DNA of 64,000 nucleotides from Sphagnum magellanicum (GCA_021904315.1 CM038911.1:10141390-10205389), one strand, 5' to 3'; positions 36,001 to 47,999 are shown, counted from the stretch's first letter. The notes: generated by a model from the letters alone, not told the origin. A program made the numbers and translations.

Positions 36001-37078
36001 TAAATTACATGACTTACCATCATATCGTAGGCGGGGGCGCTTTTGCCACATGGTGCGCCATGAACCACCATATTGCATCCACAAAATACGTTCATTTTCT
36101 TCCCACCCAGTGACCTGCATGCATGATCATGCTCACCCTTAAATACATATCCCAAATAACTCAGCTCCAACAACTGAAATTCCTTTGCTTGGTATCAAAA
36201 CTTGGATGGTCATATTTCTATAAAGGCATAGAGCATCTTTTCACTGAACACACTCAGTGCTTTTGATAGCCAATACACTTTTGTGATACTCAGAAAGCCA
36301 AAGCTCTCTTCATGTAATGGTAAAACCTTTTTGGGTGTATGTACCCACACACAACCATCAAGTAGCCAAAATGGTGCATATCTTGGTTTATTGCCCTGCC
36401 TGGGACCCCAACCAGGTGCAGGACAATGAGTTCAGACATTTGATGAAAGAAAAAGAGAAGAATGAACATGCCTGCCATGTCTTTAAGCATGCATTCCGCC
36501 AAAGTATGGGACTACGAGTTGCATAGCGCCACTTCCGACACACACAAGCTGCCCTTCCAAGCGCATACGGAGACATGTGCATAAACACCTACATTCCCAA
36601 TATACATGCCCATAGCTGAGTTCATCCATGCCAAACACACAATCTCTAACTACACAGCAGCCACGGCCAAGTATCATAACAGTGGGAAATAAGCCAGAGG
36701 CAGAGACAGAGACTTGAAATCATCTAATGACCTTGACCTAATAGAATCCACTGAAAACCCCAGAAACCGATCAACACAGTACCCTTAAAACAAAGCACAG
36801 TTGTCACTCACCTCTTGAAGAAGCTCATCTGGGAGCATGCAATGAAGAAGTGAGGAGTCGTACACAGGCTTGCTACTTGAACTTCCTGCAGGTGGTACAG
36901 GCCGTACCCTTGTGCCATACAAGCCTGCCACACACAGACAAGCACATCAATCTCTGTCTCTCTGTCTCTCTCTCCAAAACAGAGGGGTGTGCTTTGCAAA
37001 CTTACTCAGCCAGGGCCGTTTTGTCTCCAGATACTGCAAATGCTCCAACCCCGTTCGTGGGGGAATCACCGTGGCCAT
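33008..37078 (-). CDS. FBP7: FBP7-like F-box protein (FBXO9/Hrt3-type C-terminal domain)
   Basis: Exons in order: 37078-37006, 36885-36812, 36588-36472, 36114-36018, 35175-35102, 33880-33764, 33634-33576, 33452-33245, 33067-33008. All joints keep frame. The F-box spans exons 2-3 (LPDELLQE joined to [20 protein letters not shown], then [12 protein letters not shown]). It would bind the SKP1 adaptor of SCF ubiquitin ligases. The rest matches plant FBP7 (Arabidopsis At1g21760): [72 protein letters not shown], and the terminal [19 protein letters not shown] then stop. The model gives 292 residues. A conserved segment of about 17-20 residues expected after exon 5 was not found. FBP7 is linked to translation under temperature stress in Arabidopsis. 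Exon 3 ends with a GC donor. A plastid ndhF fragment lies in the intron between exons 4 and 5. Confidence 0.9.
34399..34560 (+). repeat. Gene-associated dispersed repeat, copy C
   Basis: Partial copy in an FBP7 intron: AGAGCAAAACCAAAACCAAC, AGAGTACCAGACTCACCTAC and AGCAGTGACTAGTTGCCAC align with the first half of copy B. Confidence 0.6.
35280..35941 (+). pseudogene. ndhF: Nuclear insertion of plastid ndhF (NUPT)
   Basis: The fragment encodes the C-terminal third of NdhF, a membrane subunit of the plastid NAD(P)H dehydrogenase-like complex. Frame one (from about 35,280) has [20 protein letters not shown] and a TFGGHF segment. A frameshift near 35,450 leads to the second frame with [38 protein letters not shown] and [10 protein letters not shown]. 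Then an in-frame TGA (35,904-35,906) precedes [11 protein letters not shown], where NdhF normally has an Arg codon. It is on the strand opposite the host F-box gene and lies entirely in one of its introns. The ends are approximate. It is a plastid-to-nucleus transfer, not a working gene. Confidence 0.85.
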
Positions 37079-38960
37079 CGTTGATCACCCCTGCGAAAAC
37101 CAAAGAATCTCTTCTTCATCACCAGAAAAATATACAAGACCTAGAGTTTCCGGCATGTTCACAGCAACGTGTTTGCCATCGACACTCGCAATTGTCCATC
37201 ACTCGAACACAAAACCATCGACCAAAACATTTCTTCCAACAGCGACAAGTCTCACAAACATCTCCAAGAAACCCTCTCAAACACCTCCTCAGCGATCATC
37301 CCTACCAAACTTCCGCGGAATTATGCACGACACGGACAATCCGTCCGCAATCTAAGTACATCACGAGAGACACACAGAAAGAAAATCTGCCAATCCTCCA
37401 AACCCTTAGATGTTATTCTATCCCTACCGCAAATTGTTCTTATCAGCGCTGCACTTTGCGGTGCCTGAAGAACAAACCGAGCATCATGCCCAGACACGAG
37501 AGACAACAGAAAAAGCAAAACTATTCACGTGACTGAGCGCGCGAAGCCGTGGAGGAATGTGATGGGCATCGGCTTACAAAAATTCTTCGGCGTCTTGAGG
37601 GAAACATGAAGTGCGAGCGTTCTTCCAAAACAGGTAGTCGAGAGGCTCATCCCCGTGCGTCTTTTACTAAGCTCTTTCGTCGTCTTCACGCCTCCTCCTC
37701 TCTCCGTTGCATTTTCTTTCACCAGATGCTTCCTGTTGGCATAGTGACAACTCCACCAACAACAAGACTGATTTCACGCAAGGGAGCAGCCAGGCATTGA
37801 GAGAGGACAAGATGAACCAAAAGCGCGTGAGAAATCTCAATACCGGACAATAGCCGGAGACGGGATTTCTGTAGCAGGAGAGGAGTGGGAAGTGCGGAGT
37901 TGAAGAAACCCAGACTTCACATGCAACAGAGTTTGTTCGGAAAGTGTGCAGGGATGGATTAGAAGAGCTTTGCTCGGCAGATAACAAGTGTGACTTCCTG
38001 CTTGCCAAGTGATGACCCAAAAAGTTTGTAATGCATGCCAATGCTCATCACAAAACACAATGGACAAGCAAAACACCCAGGATCTCCAACTATCTGCCAA
38101 GTTAAAAGAGCTCTAGAAATGATGAAAGAGTAGATAGGCTGAAACAACAAAAGCAGATGTGATTGCCATCATAGCATATTTTCAGTTGGATTCTAGCATT
38201 GCATAATGCTAGCATGACCAATGAGCTTAGGAGCAAGGAGCATTCAGTGGTTAAGATAGCTCATTTCTGTTTCTCTCTTGTGCTCCAAGAACCCATGATC
38301 TGAATGGTTACCTGCATACATCTTTGTCTGTAATCAATTGTTCTCAGCTTGCTTTCAATTGATGGCTGATGATAGATGGGGCTCACTCTCTCTGTATTCC
38401 ACAGCAATGCTATGGTCTATTGCACTCGTCGCTGCGGTCTATTGCACCGAATGTGGAACTGTTACAGAGACCAGCAAGTTGAAACTTTGATCATCACATT
38501 CCCATGCATCATCTGTGATAGGTAGTAAATTCTCAGCTAGGAAAAAACACCCAACTGCAGGGACCCATGATTTGTGTGATTCTTCAATTGTCATCCCTCA
38601 CAACTTGATAAGTCTAGCCACCAGCACATTGAATTATACATAGTCCAAGAAACAATTCACAAAAGCAGCACAAAGACCATGTGTTCAAATTGCACATGCC
38701 CACATGGTTGCTCTCTTTGGCTTCTCCTTCGCATTTTGCAAAACCTCTCCTAGTTCTTCTACCTGTTTTTGAACTTCACACAATCTACAGATCCCATAAT
38801 CTTTCTTGCACAAAAGGATTACTGCACAAGAGAACCTAGTTTTGAACTTCAGAATCTACTAAGGGTTTTCCCATAATCTCTTGCACAATAGTGTTACACA
38901 GAGAATCAAAATGAGATTCAACAACAACAACAACAAAAAAAAATAGTGCCTTCGAGCACA
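37079..38960 (-). promoter_or_regulatory. 5' region of the F-box gene and intergenic spacer
   Basis: 37,079-37,900 has raised GC and CpG content and probably holds the 5' UTR and promoter of the FBP7-like gene. Several long overlapping frames on both strands here (for example 36,850-37,536 plus strand) are explained by that composition. 37,900-38,960 looks like ordinary spacer between the stop of the next gene (38,970) and this promoter. Confidence 0.45.
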
Positions 38961-38969
38961 AGACAAGTC

Positions 38970-41937
38970 TCAAAGGGATTGACATACTTTGAAAACTTCA
39001 TCTAAAGGAGCCCAATCCCCAAACTCCTTTTCAATGAATTGGTAAAGAACGCCTGTTTTGCCAGATCCAACGATATACAAACCCCCCTTGATCAGACCCT
39101 CACCAATGGTGTTGTATTGAATCCCTGTTGTCTTTGCCCTTCTCCAATTTTGGATTGCTCGGGGGCTGAATACAAAGCCTGTAAGTAGGTTTCCCTTGCG
39201 AAGCTTTCCTCCACCCAATGCCTTGAAAAACTGGCGGCTCTCATCCAACAGCACAGTGCCAGCCCAGTAGTGTGGCCAGAATGCCCTGACTTCTGACTCT
39301 ATGTGTTCATTCAAAACAACCACCAGCTGCACTCCCATAGCATCAAAGATGGGCTTTCGTGCATACAACTGATGAGCTTCTCCCCTGCACATGATACACC
39401 TGCAATTTGAAACCCTCTTACCACTTAGATTTTTCATTAAAAACCAACTAGATTAGCATTCAGGACACTAGGTACATGTGGACTAAATCATCAGCAGGTG
39501 CATCAGATGCAACACTACTTTACCCATGGGTAGATTGAACAGCACTATCAAGTGTTCTCTCCAGTACAAGTGCTTATGGGTGACTTTTGGGATGCCAATC
39601 AGCTCATCTGCTGTACACACTCAAAATCAGCTTCTCCTGTACACACTTCTCGACTAATTAAATCTGCAGTACCCTTCCTAATACAACTCTGGTGATAGCT
39701 TCAGAGGAGTTGTACAGAGACAAATATCTCCACTTGTACTGAGAACTTCCCCATATGTACAAATTAAGTCAACCTGAATTTGGAGATACCCAATAAGAAG
39801 GTTAACCTCACAATATCAGTGATAGCAACAAGAGGAGACCCAACCCAAACAAACAAAGAATAATGGCAACAGTCACCAATGGGTTCAGAGACCATTAACA
39901 GCAGCATGTGTGGTAGTGGTCAGCTACCATTGACATCATCAGCCCCTAGCAGTGTGTGGAGGTGATTTTCATACACAATCAGTGTAATAAACTTCTGTCA
40001 CAAGATTGACAGTAATGGGAAGGCTCAGTCATGATGCTGGCTAGCTCAACAAACACCAAAAAAAGAAGGTTGACCAAGGGAACCAGAAGGAAAAAAACAG
40101 GAAATGCAAAAAGACATATCCTACTCAGATACACTAGTCATGAAGAATGCTAAGAAATTCAAGCATGAAAAACCTATAAAATTGTCTTATCTATTTCCCC
40201 AAACTGTAGTTCCTTCAGAGGTGGACAACTACAACCAGGGGGAACAATTGCCCAATCCAATCCCCAAACACTGAGAAGCCCTGAGGCGTCCACAACAATG
40301 AAGCACTCTTCATACCTACAAGGTTTCAGAAGCTTGGATCTCTATATGCAAAAAAGATAGTGTCTTCTGATCAATCCATTACCCTCTCCCCAACACAAGA
40401 AGCCAGGGTTCAACTAGATAGCCAAGTTCTTTCTCCTCAAGATGAGAACCCCCAAGTTCTGCACATGGCCAGAAAAAGCAACACTAAGAAGGCAGAGAGA
40501 GAAAATTACCCAGGGCGGCGGAGGCAGAAGATTAAGGTGGGTTTGTCCATCCACAACTCTGAGGCTTTGAAAGGGGGTGGCATCTGCATTCTCTGCAGAT
40601 CTGCATCTGCTCCTGCTTTGTGCACAGGTGCCAACTTTCTCAGAACAATGTTTTCCAACACTGAAAGCTTTGTCATACCCTTTCCCCCATCATTGCCTGT
40701 CCCAAATCCACATGAGGCCATGGATGGTTCTGCCTTGAATATTCCTTTAGATTCACCAGATTGCTTGGAATCTCCAAGGGGTCTGAGCAGAGTTGGAGGC
40801 TGGAACCCATCTGAATTGGCTGTCGATGGTAGGATTTGCGCATACATTTCATTGTTCAAAGATCCAGGAGATGCAAGTTTCTTGTTCTCCTTCAGTTGAT
40901 CAGCATCCAAGTCACAGCCATCAAGCTTAGAATGAACAACTGCAGTTGTGCTGTCTTCAGGAGCCTCTGTGGAAACCACTTTGTCAAAATTGAATGGGGC
41001 AACAACTCCTGTCCTTGCTTTCAATGGGTGGTTGGGGGGCATCTTGATTCCACAAGCAAGGGACCTGTCTGTGAACCTCGAGGCATCAGCTTTTCTCATA
41101 CCAAACTGGGACATCAACTCCACAGGGCTGGCAATGAGCAAATCCGGCAAGTTCTTCCCTGATGCCTCTATCTTGTCTGCGTACTCCATCAGCGATCGAT
41201 CATGGAGGTAGATTCGTAACTCAAGGGCATCCTGAAAACATAGTCAACCACAAAACCAAGACCCTTAAAAGCTGTTAATGACCATCAAAGAAAGAGAACT
41301 AACTCACTCTCTCATGCAACTGGCTTTTGCTGCAAGAGTAGGTGAATTGATCATCGCAAGCGGAAGTCTGAAGGGTGTGACTGAACCCAATTCCTTGAAT
41401 CCAGATTAGCAAGTCAGGAGTTGGAAGCAATTTCCTCTGCATTAAAGAGTCCTAAGCAGATTCCATCAAATCTCAATTGGAAAAAAAAGACCCACCCATA
41501 CATGGCTGTGTTCAACTATATTTCTTTGCATGTCATGGAAGGAACAACACTTCCAGAAGAGGAAGATCACCAGCTCTTCCATGGACATAAATTCATGTTG
41601 AGATCACACACATCAACCCCAAAAAAATTAATTTAAAAAAAAAAAAATGTCAATTTCTTCTGACTTCTTGGAGACAGTAGTTCCACCCTAAAAACTGCTA
41701 TTTGCATTGAACTTGAACCAAGTTCTCACAAAGCATCAACAAACCCAAAAAGCACACCCTGAACTAAGGAAAGGGATGGCTTACCCGCTGTGGGTCTGTG
41801 AGGTCGATGGCTTCCATATCTTCAGCTTGCATCATCTTCAGAGTAGGTACGTCGTCCCAGCCATCATCAGCCAACTTCTGTGTTATCTCTTTCAAAACTC
41901 CTTGCCCTAAAAATTCGTCCACCGCATAAGACGCCAT
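38970..41937 (-). CDS. SAM-domain / peroxiredoxin-like 2 (AhpC-TSA type) fusion protein
   Basis: Exons 41937-41785, 41231-40510 and 39399-38970 join in frame to 434 residues. I start at ATG 41,937 (MASYAVDEFLGQGV); the codon farther upstream in the same frame is GTG. Residues about 8-65 form a SAM-like helical domain (FLGQGVLKEITQKLADDGW, VPTLKMMQAEDMEAIDL, ELRIYLHDR), followed by a second SAM-like stretch to about residue 110 (LMEYADKIEASGKNLPDLLI). Residues about 110-275 are polar linker. From about 280 comes a thioredoxin-fold domain of the PRXL2/FAM213 family: LWMDKPTLIFCLRRPG, the CIMC redox pair at exon 3's start, then QLVVVLNEHIESEVRAFWP, LDESRQFFKALGGGKLRKGN, GGLYIVGSGKTGVLYQFIEK. The redox role is inferred from the CxxC motif. 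SAM domains usually mediate protein-protein contacts. Subcellular site unknown; no transit peptide is obvious. Confidence 0.85.
39830..40060 (+). repeat. Gene-associated dispersed repeat, copy D
   Basis: In intron 2 of the SAM/PRXL2 gene: TGGTCAGCTACCATTGACAT, CATCATCAGCCCCTAGCAG, TAATGGGAAGGCTCAGTCAT and ATGATGCTGGCTAGCTCAA match landmarks of copies A and B. Confidence 0.55.
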
Positions 41938-42800
41938 GTCGCAGACTTCCCCTAGACACACACTCTAATAAGTAACTCACACACCCGTTTCCCACTCCCG
42001 CCTTCCTCCAGGCTTTTAGGCTTCCGTCAAAAAACAACAAGACACCTCCTCTTTCTTTTCTTTTGCAAACAACTCTCCCACTCCCCTTGCAAACCAACCT
42101 CCCCACATATATATCCGAACCCAATTCCGAATGAGAGAGAATAACAACAACAACAACAACGAGCAAGAGGCGGAATTTTTATTTTCCCAAGATCTCAACA
42201 GCGATTGCGGGGAGATTGAGAAGAGAAAGCAAAGCGGCAAAACTGAGAAATCCGCCAAAAAAAAAAAAAAAACAATTTTTAAATCTACAGTCAAGAAGAA
42301 AGAAAGCAAGCTCAGGAACACAAACACACCCACCCACGGTCTTCAAAAGTCAACGTGAAGAAGGAATTGGGGAAGATGCAAACAAAAACGAACCACACCA
42401 TACTCCAACAACAACAACTTGATCCCAAATTTTCGCCGCAACTTTCCTAATGCAAAAAGCAAGCAAACAAACAAACAAACAAAACTGGATAATTTTGATT
42501 AAGCATTTGATTTATATACACTATATAACTTTCGTAGCAGGCTTCGTTTTTCTTCTTGGGAATATCCAAAAGCTTATGGGTCCCATGATTGCTTGACCCC
42601 TGCTTCAGACTGGACTTGCGCACTGAAATCCGGTCGAGTCTCTTCCACAGGAGGAGGAGGAGGAGGAGGAGGTGCTGCTTCTGCTGCTGCTACAGGAAAG
42701 CTCGAATTTCCTGCGGCAACAGCGGAACACGTGAGATAGTGGTCGCAGGAAAAACTACGAAGAACAATACTTTTGTACGTATTTGATACGCTTCTTTTCT
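41938..42800 (-). promoter_or_regulatory. 5' UTR and promoter region of the SAM/PRXL2 gene
   Basis: Upstream of the start codon the minus strand is rich in Ser/Leu-type pyrimidine tracts, including the complement of an (AAC)n run at about 42,142-42,161, as in many plant leaders. Short microsatellites follow: AAAC units at 42,462-42,483 and GGA units at 42,652-42,672. No core element was pinned down. Plus-strand ORFs here are low-complexity and rejected. Confidence 0.4.
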
Positions 42801-42884
42801 TAAACCCTAAAATTCATACGTGTGCAATCTTGTGCCTTTCATTTACACATGCTCAAAGTTCCAGGCAGGATTTCTTTTAAGGCT

Positions 42885-43385
42885 TTTTTTTGTTGTAGCC
42901 AAGGTGGTGATCATCCAGAAAATAATTTAGCCAAATTTGGCTATATATATCATTTTTTATTCTTGGCTACTTGCTGGAAATTATCATAAAAAATCTGGCG
43001 ATTTCGAAATTTTTTTTCTTTGAAATCTGGTGAATTTTGGTATTCTTTTTTTTTCTTTTGGTGAAAATTCTTTGTATAGGCTGGGCAGAAATCATATTTT
43101 TCAGGTCGAAATTTGGCTAACATTTGTCAGTAAAAGTTCCAGCGCATGGGCTTCTTTTAAGGATTTTGTGATTTTGTAGCCAAAGTGATGATCATCATAA
43201 AATAATTTAGCCAAATTTGGCTACATAATAAATATGAAGGTAAAAATAAATAAAAATTTAAATCCTTCTACATTCTTGGCTACCTTTCAAGAGGTTATTT
43301 ATCATAAGACTATGGTGATTTGGATTTTTTTTAATTTGAAAACTTGGCGAATTTGGGCTTTTTTTTCCCATGAAAAATCCTTTGT
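42885..43385. repeat. Direct repeat pair, 'CAAATTTGGCTA' family
   Basis: Two copies, about 42,885-43,080 and 43,140-43,385. Each reads CTTTTAAGG, TGTAGCCAA-GTG, TGATCATC, AATAATTTAGCCAAATTTGG, TCTTGGCTAC, and a run ending in GAAAA-TCTTTGTA. The family is also present at 19,360-19,515, upstream of another gene. Confidence 0.7.
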
Positions 43386-43999
43386 AAAACCTAATATCAT
43401 ACGTGCATGTCTATTATCTTATGACATAAACAGCAACAACACTACAAACAAATTAAACAATAATTTCATTATGATTTTTGTTATTAAATCTTTGTGAAAG
43501 CCTTACTGAAGTTTTTAAAATAACATCAAATTAATTAAAAACATTTATATATCTCAAAAATGAATTTTACATTAAAATTTTAAATTGTTTTTAAATTGAC
43601 ATGTTTTTATTTTAATCAATTCTTGCATAATGTTTCAAATCACTTTTTTAAGAATCTCATTTTAATAAGATTTTAAAAAATTTGAAGCTAATTATTTGTA
43701 TGTTTATCAAATAAATTTCATTAAAAAATTTAATCATATGATTATTTTTTTACATTTCACAAGTTGGGAAGTAGCCTTGGTTGAACATGTATTAGAGTTT
43801 TATTTTATTATTTTTTGGGGGGTTAATTTTTTCGACTTGGGGAGGGAAAAAAAGTGTGAAAGGTACAAAGGGTTTTTATATTTAAAATGGGCTCAAAAAA
43901 AAAAAATTATGAGATTTTGTCAAAAGGTGACCCTTTTTTCAAATTGGTGAAATTTTATTTTTTTAAAAAATTTAATCACCGAATTTTGAAAACAAATAA

Positions 44000-44345
44000 A
44001 TAAAACAAAAGCCAAATTCTATCCCAAGTTCCAACACGTAGCCAAAAATGTTTTAAAATGCTAGATTTTATTTTTTCTTCATACTTTCTTGTCAACCAAA
44101 GCTAGCTAAATCAACTTGTGGATGATCACCACTTCAAGTACATTACAAAACTGGAAAAAAAAAAATCATGGACCCAAGTGTTCATGTTGTGAAGATTTTT
44201 TTTTTAAATAATTTTAGAATAGGTTCCAACAAGTAGCTAAATTGTAGAAGGAATCTCAGACTTTTCTACTTCACCTTTTGACCTTTGGCCAAATTTGGGT
44301 AAGTTCTTTTGTGCATGATTGTCACCCAACTATTTCAAAACTTGA
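44000..44345. repeat. Inverted copies of the 'CAAATTTGGCTA' family
   Basis: Two copies in the opposite orientation to 42,885-43,385: AAGTTCCAACACGTAGCCAA with TTGTGGATGATCACCACTTC, then GGTTCCAACAAGTAGCTAAA with GGCCAAATTTGGGTAAG. Together the two pairs form a spaced inverted arrangement. The next stretch to 45,607 shows no gene. Confidence 0.6.
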
Positions 44346-45607
44346 AAAAAAAACAAAAAAACAAAAACACTAGCATCTACATTGCTACCATGGTAAAAAC
44401 CTTAAATTTCATTTAAATTGCTTATAATTATTTATAAATAATCCCATGTGTAGGGTAAATAAAGGTGTCTAAAGTTTAAGTCATAATTTAACATTTCTTG
44501 GGTTTAATAAGGTCACTCAGAGTCCTCACTCCAAAAGGTGAAGGTACTAGGGTAAGGTTAGGGTTCACCCTAACCTACAAGGAATCATTTTTTACTTTTT
44601 CAAGTTTTAGGTTTCAACTTAATTGACTATTCAATCCAGGTGCATTATCATGTCCTATGATTGATCTCCAACACACAAAATAAATTGGTGATTAATAATA
44701 TAAAAATTCAGGTATTTTGAATGGACCATAATTGGCACTTTCTAGGTTGTGTTCATAAAAATAGGTGGCAATTAGGATTCACAAAATGTATAACAATTGG
44801 CTACAACACATTCATTTATATGAAATTTGGGTTATGAATCATGTTTTAAATGAAAAAAGATTATAACAAGGATGTTCACAATTTGATTATATTTGTGTTA
44901 AAGTGGAGACTCAAGCAAGGAGAATGCTATGAATATGAAATGGGTGAAAAGTATTATGTGACATTGATGAAAATTAAGACCGTATCAATGCAACTTATGT
45001 AGAAGATGTGATGAAAATGTTGAAAAAGTTGAAAAACATAGTATGTGTCATTATAGTTTCCATCTTGGCACCAATCAAATTTTGACATTTGTTTTTAAAA
45101 GTGAACAATCTACATCCTAAATACATGCCACCATGAGGACTAGCAAGTTTCTTTTGAAGTTGCAAAAAACTATATTGTTTAACAACCTTCAACCTCCAAT
45201 GAGATATCAAATTTCTAGTTATATTATACTTGAATATTTTGTCCTTATAATACTAGTTGCAATGAGTTACATTCATGTTTTATTCATTAATTGACATGTA
45301 AGATGGCAATTAAAACAATTGTTGGCTTAATCTCAACAAACCAAAACAAGTTTTCAAATGAATTAAAAATCCCACTTCACCACATTTGATATGGAAATTA
45401 ACTACAATATCCCATGTCTAAAAGCAAATCTTTATAATGACAATGTATTAAACATTGAACATATATGTAGTAAATCAATAAACATTGATCTCTAGTTAGA
45501 ATTCAATAAAGAATCAATCTACCTTAAGCAAATGAATCAAGAATTGCATCAAGGGGTTAAATCCCAATCCTTTAAGGATTCTCTTCAATTATAGTGGAAG
45601 GAACATA

Positions 45608-45920
45608 TGCTGAAAATTCAAGCTCAACTAGTTAGGTTTCATTAATTACTAGAGTAAGAAAGTAACTAAGTTACTTTTACAAGGTTGAATTACTTTCTTT
45701 ACTTATATTAGTTTGGTTATTTGTGGTTTGGTTTTTTAGTTAAACACCTTGGTGTTGATGGTTTGGTTCTCTTTTCTTCATTACACAAGTTTGTGTATTT
45801 CATGTGACAAGAACCTTGAGGAATTCTTGATGTTATGTTTCGTGTTGTGAGTATCATGTTGTAATTTCCTTTCAATAAAGATTTATGTTTGCACTTGAAT
45901 AGATCTCCTATTTGTTAACA
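45608..45920 (+). mobile_element. Copia-type LTR, forward orientation
   Basis: A 313-base LTR beginning TGCTGAAAATTCAAGCTCAA and ending TTTGTTAACA. It is followed at once (45,921-45,932) by TGGTATCAGAGC, the primer-binding site complementary to the 3' end of initiator methionine tRNA, as in plant Copia elements. An AATAAA hexamer lies at about 45,874. A 314-base near relative in the opposite orientation lies at 51,573-51,886. No second LTR in the same orientation was found, so this is a 5' end of a broken element. Confidence 0.8.
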
Positions 45921-47235
45921 TGGTATCAGAGCTTAGGTTGTTGAATGAAAAAGTTAAAAGAAATCTAGAGCTAGAAAGTTTCTAGTAATATCATAGGAGT
46001 TTGTCAAGTGCAAAAGAGAAACGGGGAAACGAAAGAATGTGAAAAGAAGGAAAAGAAAAGAAAAGAGGTGAAAGGAGATCAACATATCAAGGTTGTGGAA
46101 GTCAGATCTTTAAATCTAAATTTAGATCTACTATGAAAAGATTTTGGAATGAAACTTGGAGAGAATATAGAAGACTATAAAACACTTATACTCTCAAATT
46201 TTCAAAAGAAAAGGATATGTTTTGTGAGAGTTATGAACCTTTGAAAACTATGTGCCAGATCTGGTTTTTTGATCATATCTCCTGTTTGAGATTTTTTGGA
46301 TCTACAACTTTGGGATCATATAGATCATAAAAGAATATATATGCGAAAGAAATTTCATGTCATTTGGATCTATATTGAGAGAGATCCAAGCATTTAAAGT
46401 TTCAATTTTAGTTTTGAAGTCAGTTCCTTTTGAAAGATAACTCTTTCTGGTCAACATCAATAGAGTTGAAATTTTGAGCAAATATAGAAAACATATATTT
46501 AATGTGTCTCCCAAATTCACTTGTGGAGTGGAGGGAATGACTTACAAGGTGAAAAGGTGCCATATTCGACAAGTTGGAGCAAGTGGTCATTGTAGATCCA
46601 AGTGTGGACCTATGTTTCCCGGTGTTTTGTGTTCTAGGTTGCCACTATTACGTACAAGGTTTGGTCCAACATGAGCAAATGCTACAACCTCTTGGCATTT
46701 TAAAATTGATTTTGGATTGATTTTGACAATCAACATAATTTTTAGATCAAGCAAGCTCAAATGGGTTGATTGATTCATGAACATATTGTTGTTGTTGTAC
46801 ATTTTTTCTATTTTCTTATTAGATCTCCATCAACTTGGATAGTTAGATGCACATCCTCCTTTTTTTCATCTTTTTTGTAATTTTCAATACATTGGTCGTA
46901 GCTTCGTTGCATGATCCACAACAATCCACAAGTTTTGGAGACCCATCCATGTTGTCTCCCTTTCAAGATCAAAAGCTTATGGGTGAATAGGCTTTGGTGG
47001 TCTTTTCCTTGTCAAAGATTCCTTTTCTTTTCTTTAGCAACTTTTGGATTCATTGGATTATTGTTTGCTTTGATTTATGATAGGCTTCTCTTCTTACTCA
47101 TATGAAATTTGTTGTGACTTGAATCACAACATGAGTTTTTTAAGGAAAAACAAGGTTAATCTCTTTTTTTTATTTCCTTGTTAATCATGGTAAACCCAGT
47201 TAGTTATAATTAGTGGCTTGTAGGAGATCCCAAAA
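45921..47235 (+). mobile_element. Decayed internal region behind the forward LTR
   Basis: Starts with the primer-binding site. About 600 bases of purine-rich leader follow, then DNA with no recognisable gag or pol. The boundary with older DNA before the CACTA-like end at 47,236 is unclear. Confidence 0.45.
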
Positions 47236-47745
47236 CATTACTAGAAATCTTGTTGTTTGCAACTACAAATTTGGTATTGTATAATTTTTGGGCCATACGG
47301 TTGTGTGTGCAACCAACATGCAACTAAATGTGTACAACATGGACACATATCATAAAAATAATGGCCTAAATTTATACATATATCTACATAAACTATGTAT
47401 AACTAATGGTAACCCGTGCCTGCAAGGCACAACATGGCACTGAAGCTTTTTAAAATTTTCAAACAATCGGTGTGGCTATATAACCACGATTCCCAAATTT
47501 TCAGAGAAAAAAAAGAAAGTCTAAGAACCAGTGCGTTTTTTTACCGGTTCTTTCGTAAAACCTTTGGTTCTTCTTTTGAAAGAATCGAAACCGGTGATTT
47601 TTTGATTATGGGGAAAAGAATTCAAAAAACCGGAACCAACACTAGAACCAACCACCATTAGCGGGTTATTAGAAGGGTGGTTCTTACCATTCGTTCTCAC
47701 GGTTTTCAAAAAATCAATGAACTAAAATATGGAACTGGCTGCTAA

Positions 47746-47903
47746 ACACCGGTTTCCATCGAATCACATTGGGCCAGAGTGATTCAGCACCCGCCGGCAC
47801 ACCATCCATCCACTGGATGCCTGAACACCGGTTTCCATCAGATCACATTGGGCCAGAGTGATTCAGCACCCACCGACGCACCATCCATCCATTAGATGCC
47901 CGA
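47746..47903. repeat. 79-base tandem duplication
   Basis: ACACCGGTTTCCATCGAATC at 47,746 recurs as ACACCGGTTTCCATCAGATC at 47,825. The two 79-base units differ at only about six positions, so the duplication is much younger than its surroundings. The unit is CG-rich for this region. Confidence 0.9.
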
Positions 47904-47999
47904 ACTTGTTGTGGATGAACCTGAACCAGTTATAATTATCACTGACTGACTTACAGACTTGCTGAATTAATACATAAGATAGTATTATGTACCTTTAGT

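Noticed and set aside
36850-37536. 228-codon plus-strand ORF and its two overlapping neighbours
   Set aside because: Antisense to exons 1-2 and the 5' region of the FBP7-like gene, which has strong homology and exact splice phases. The plus-strand proteins resemble nothing.
40360-41211. Plus-strand ORFs of 87-179 codons
   Set aside because: Antisense to exon 2 of the SAM/PRXL2 gene.
42131-42422. Lys/Asn-rich ORFs upstream of the SAM/PRXL2 gene
   Set aside because: Composition follows AAC and A-run microsatellites in the probable 5' UTR; no domain.
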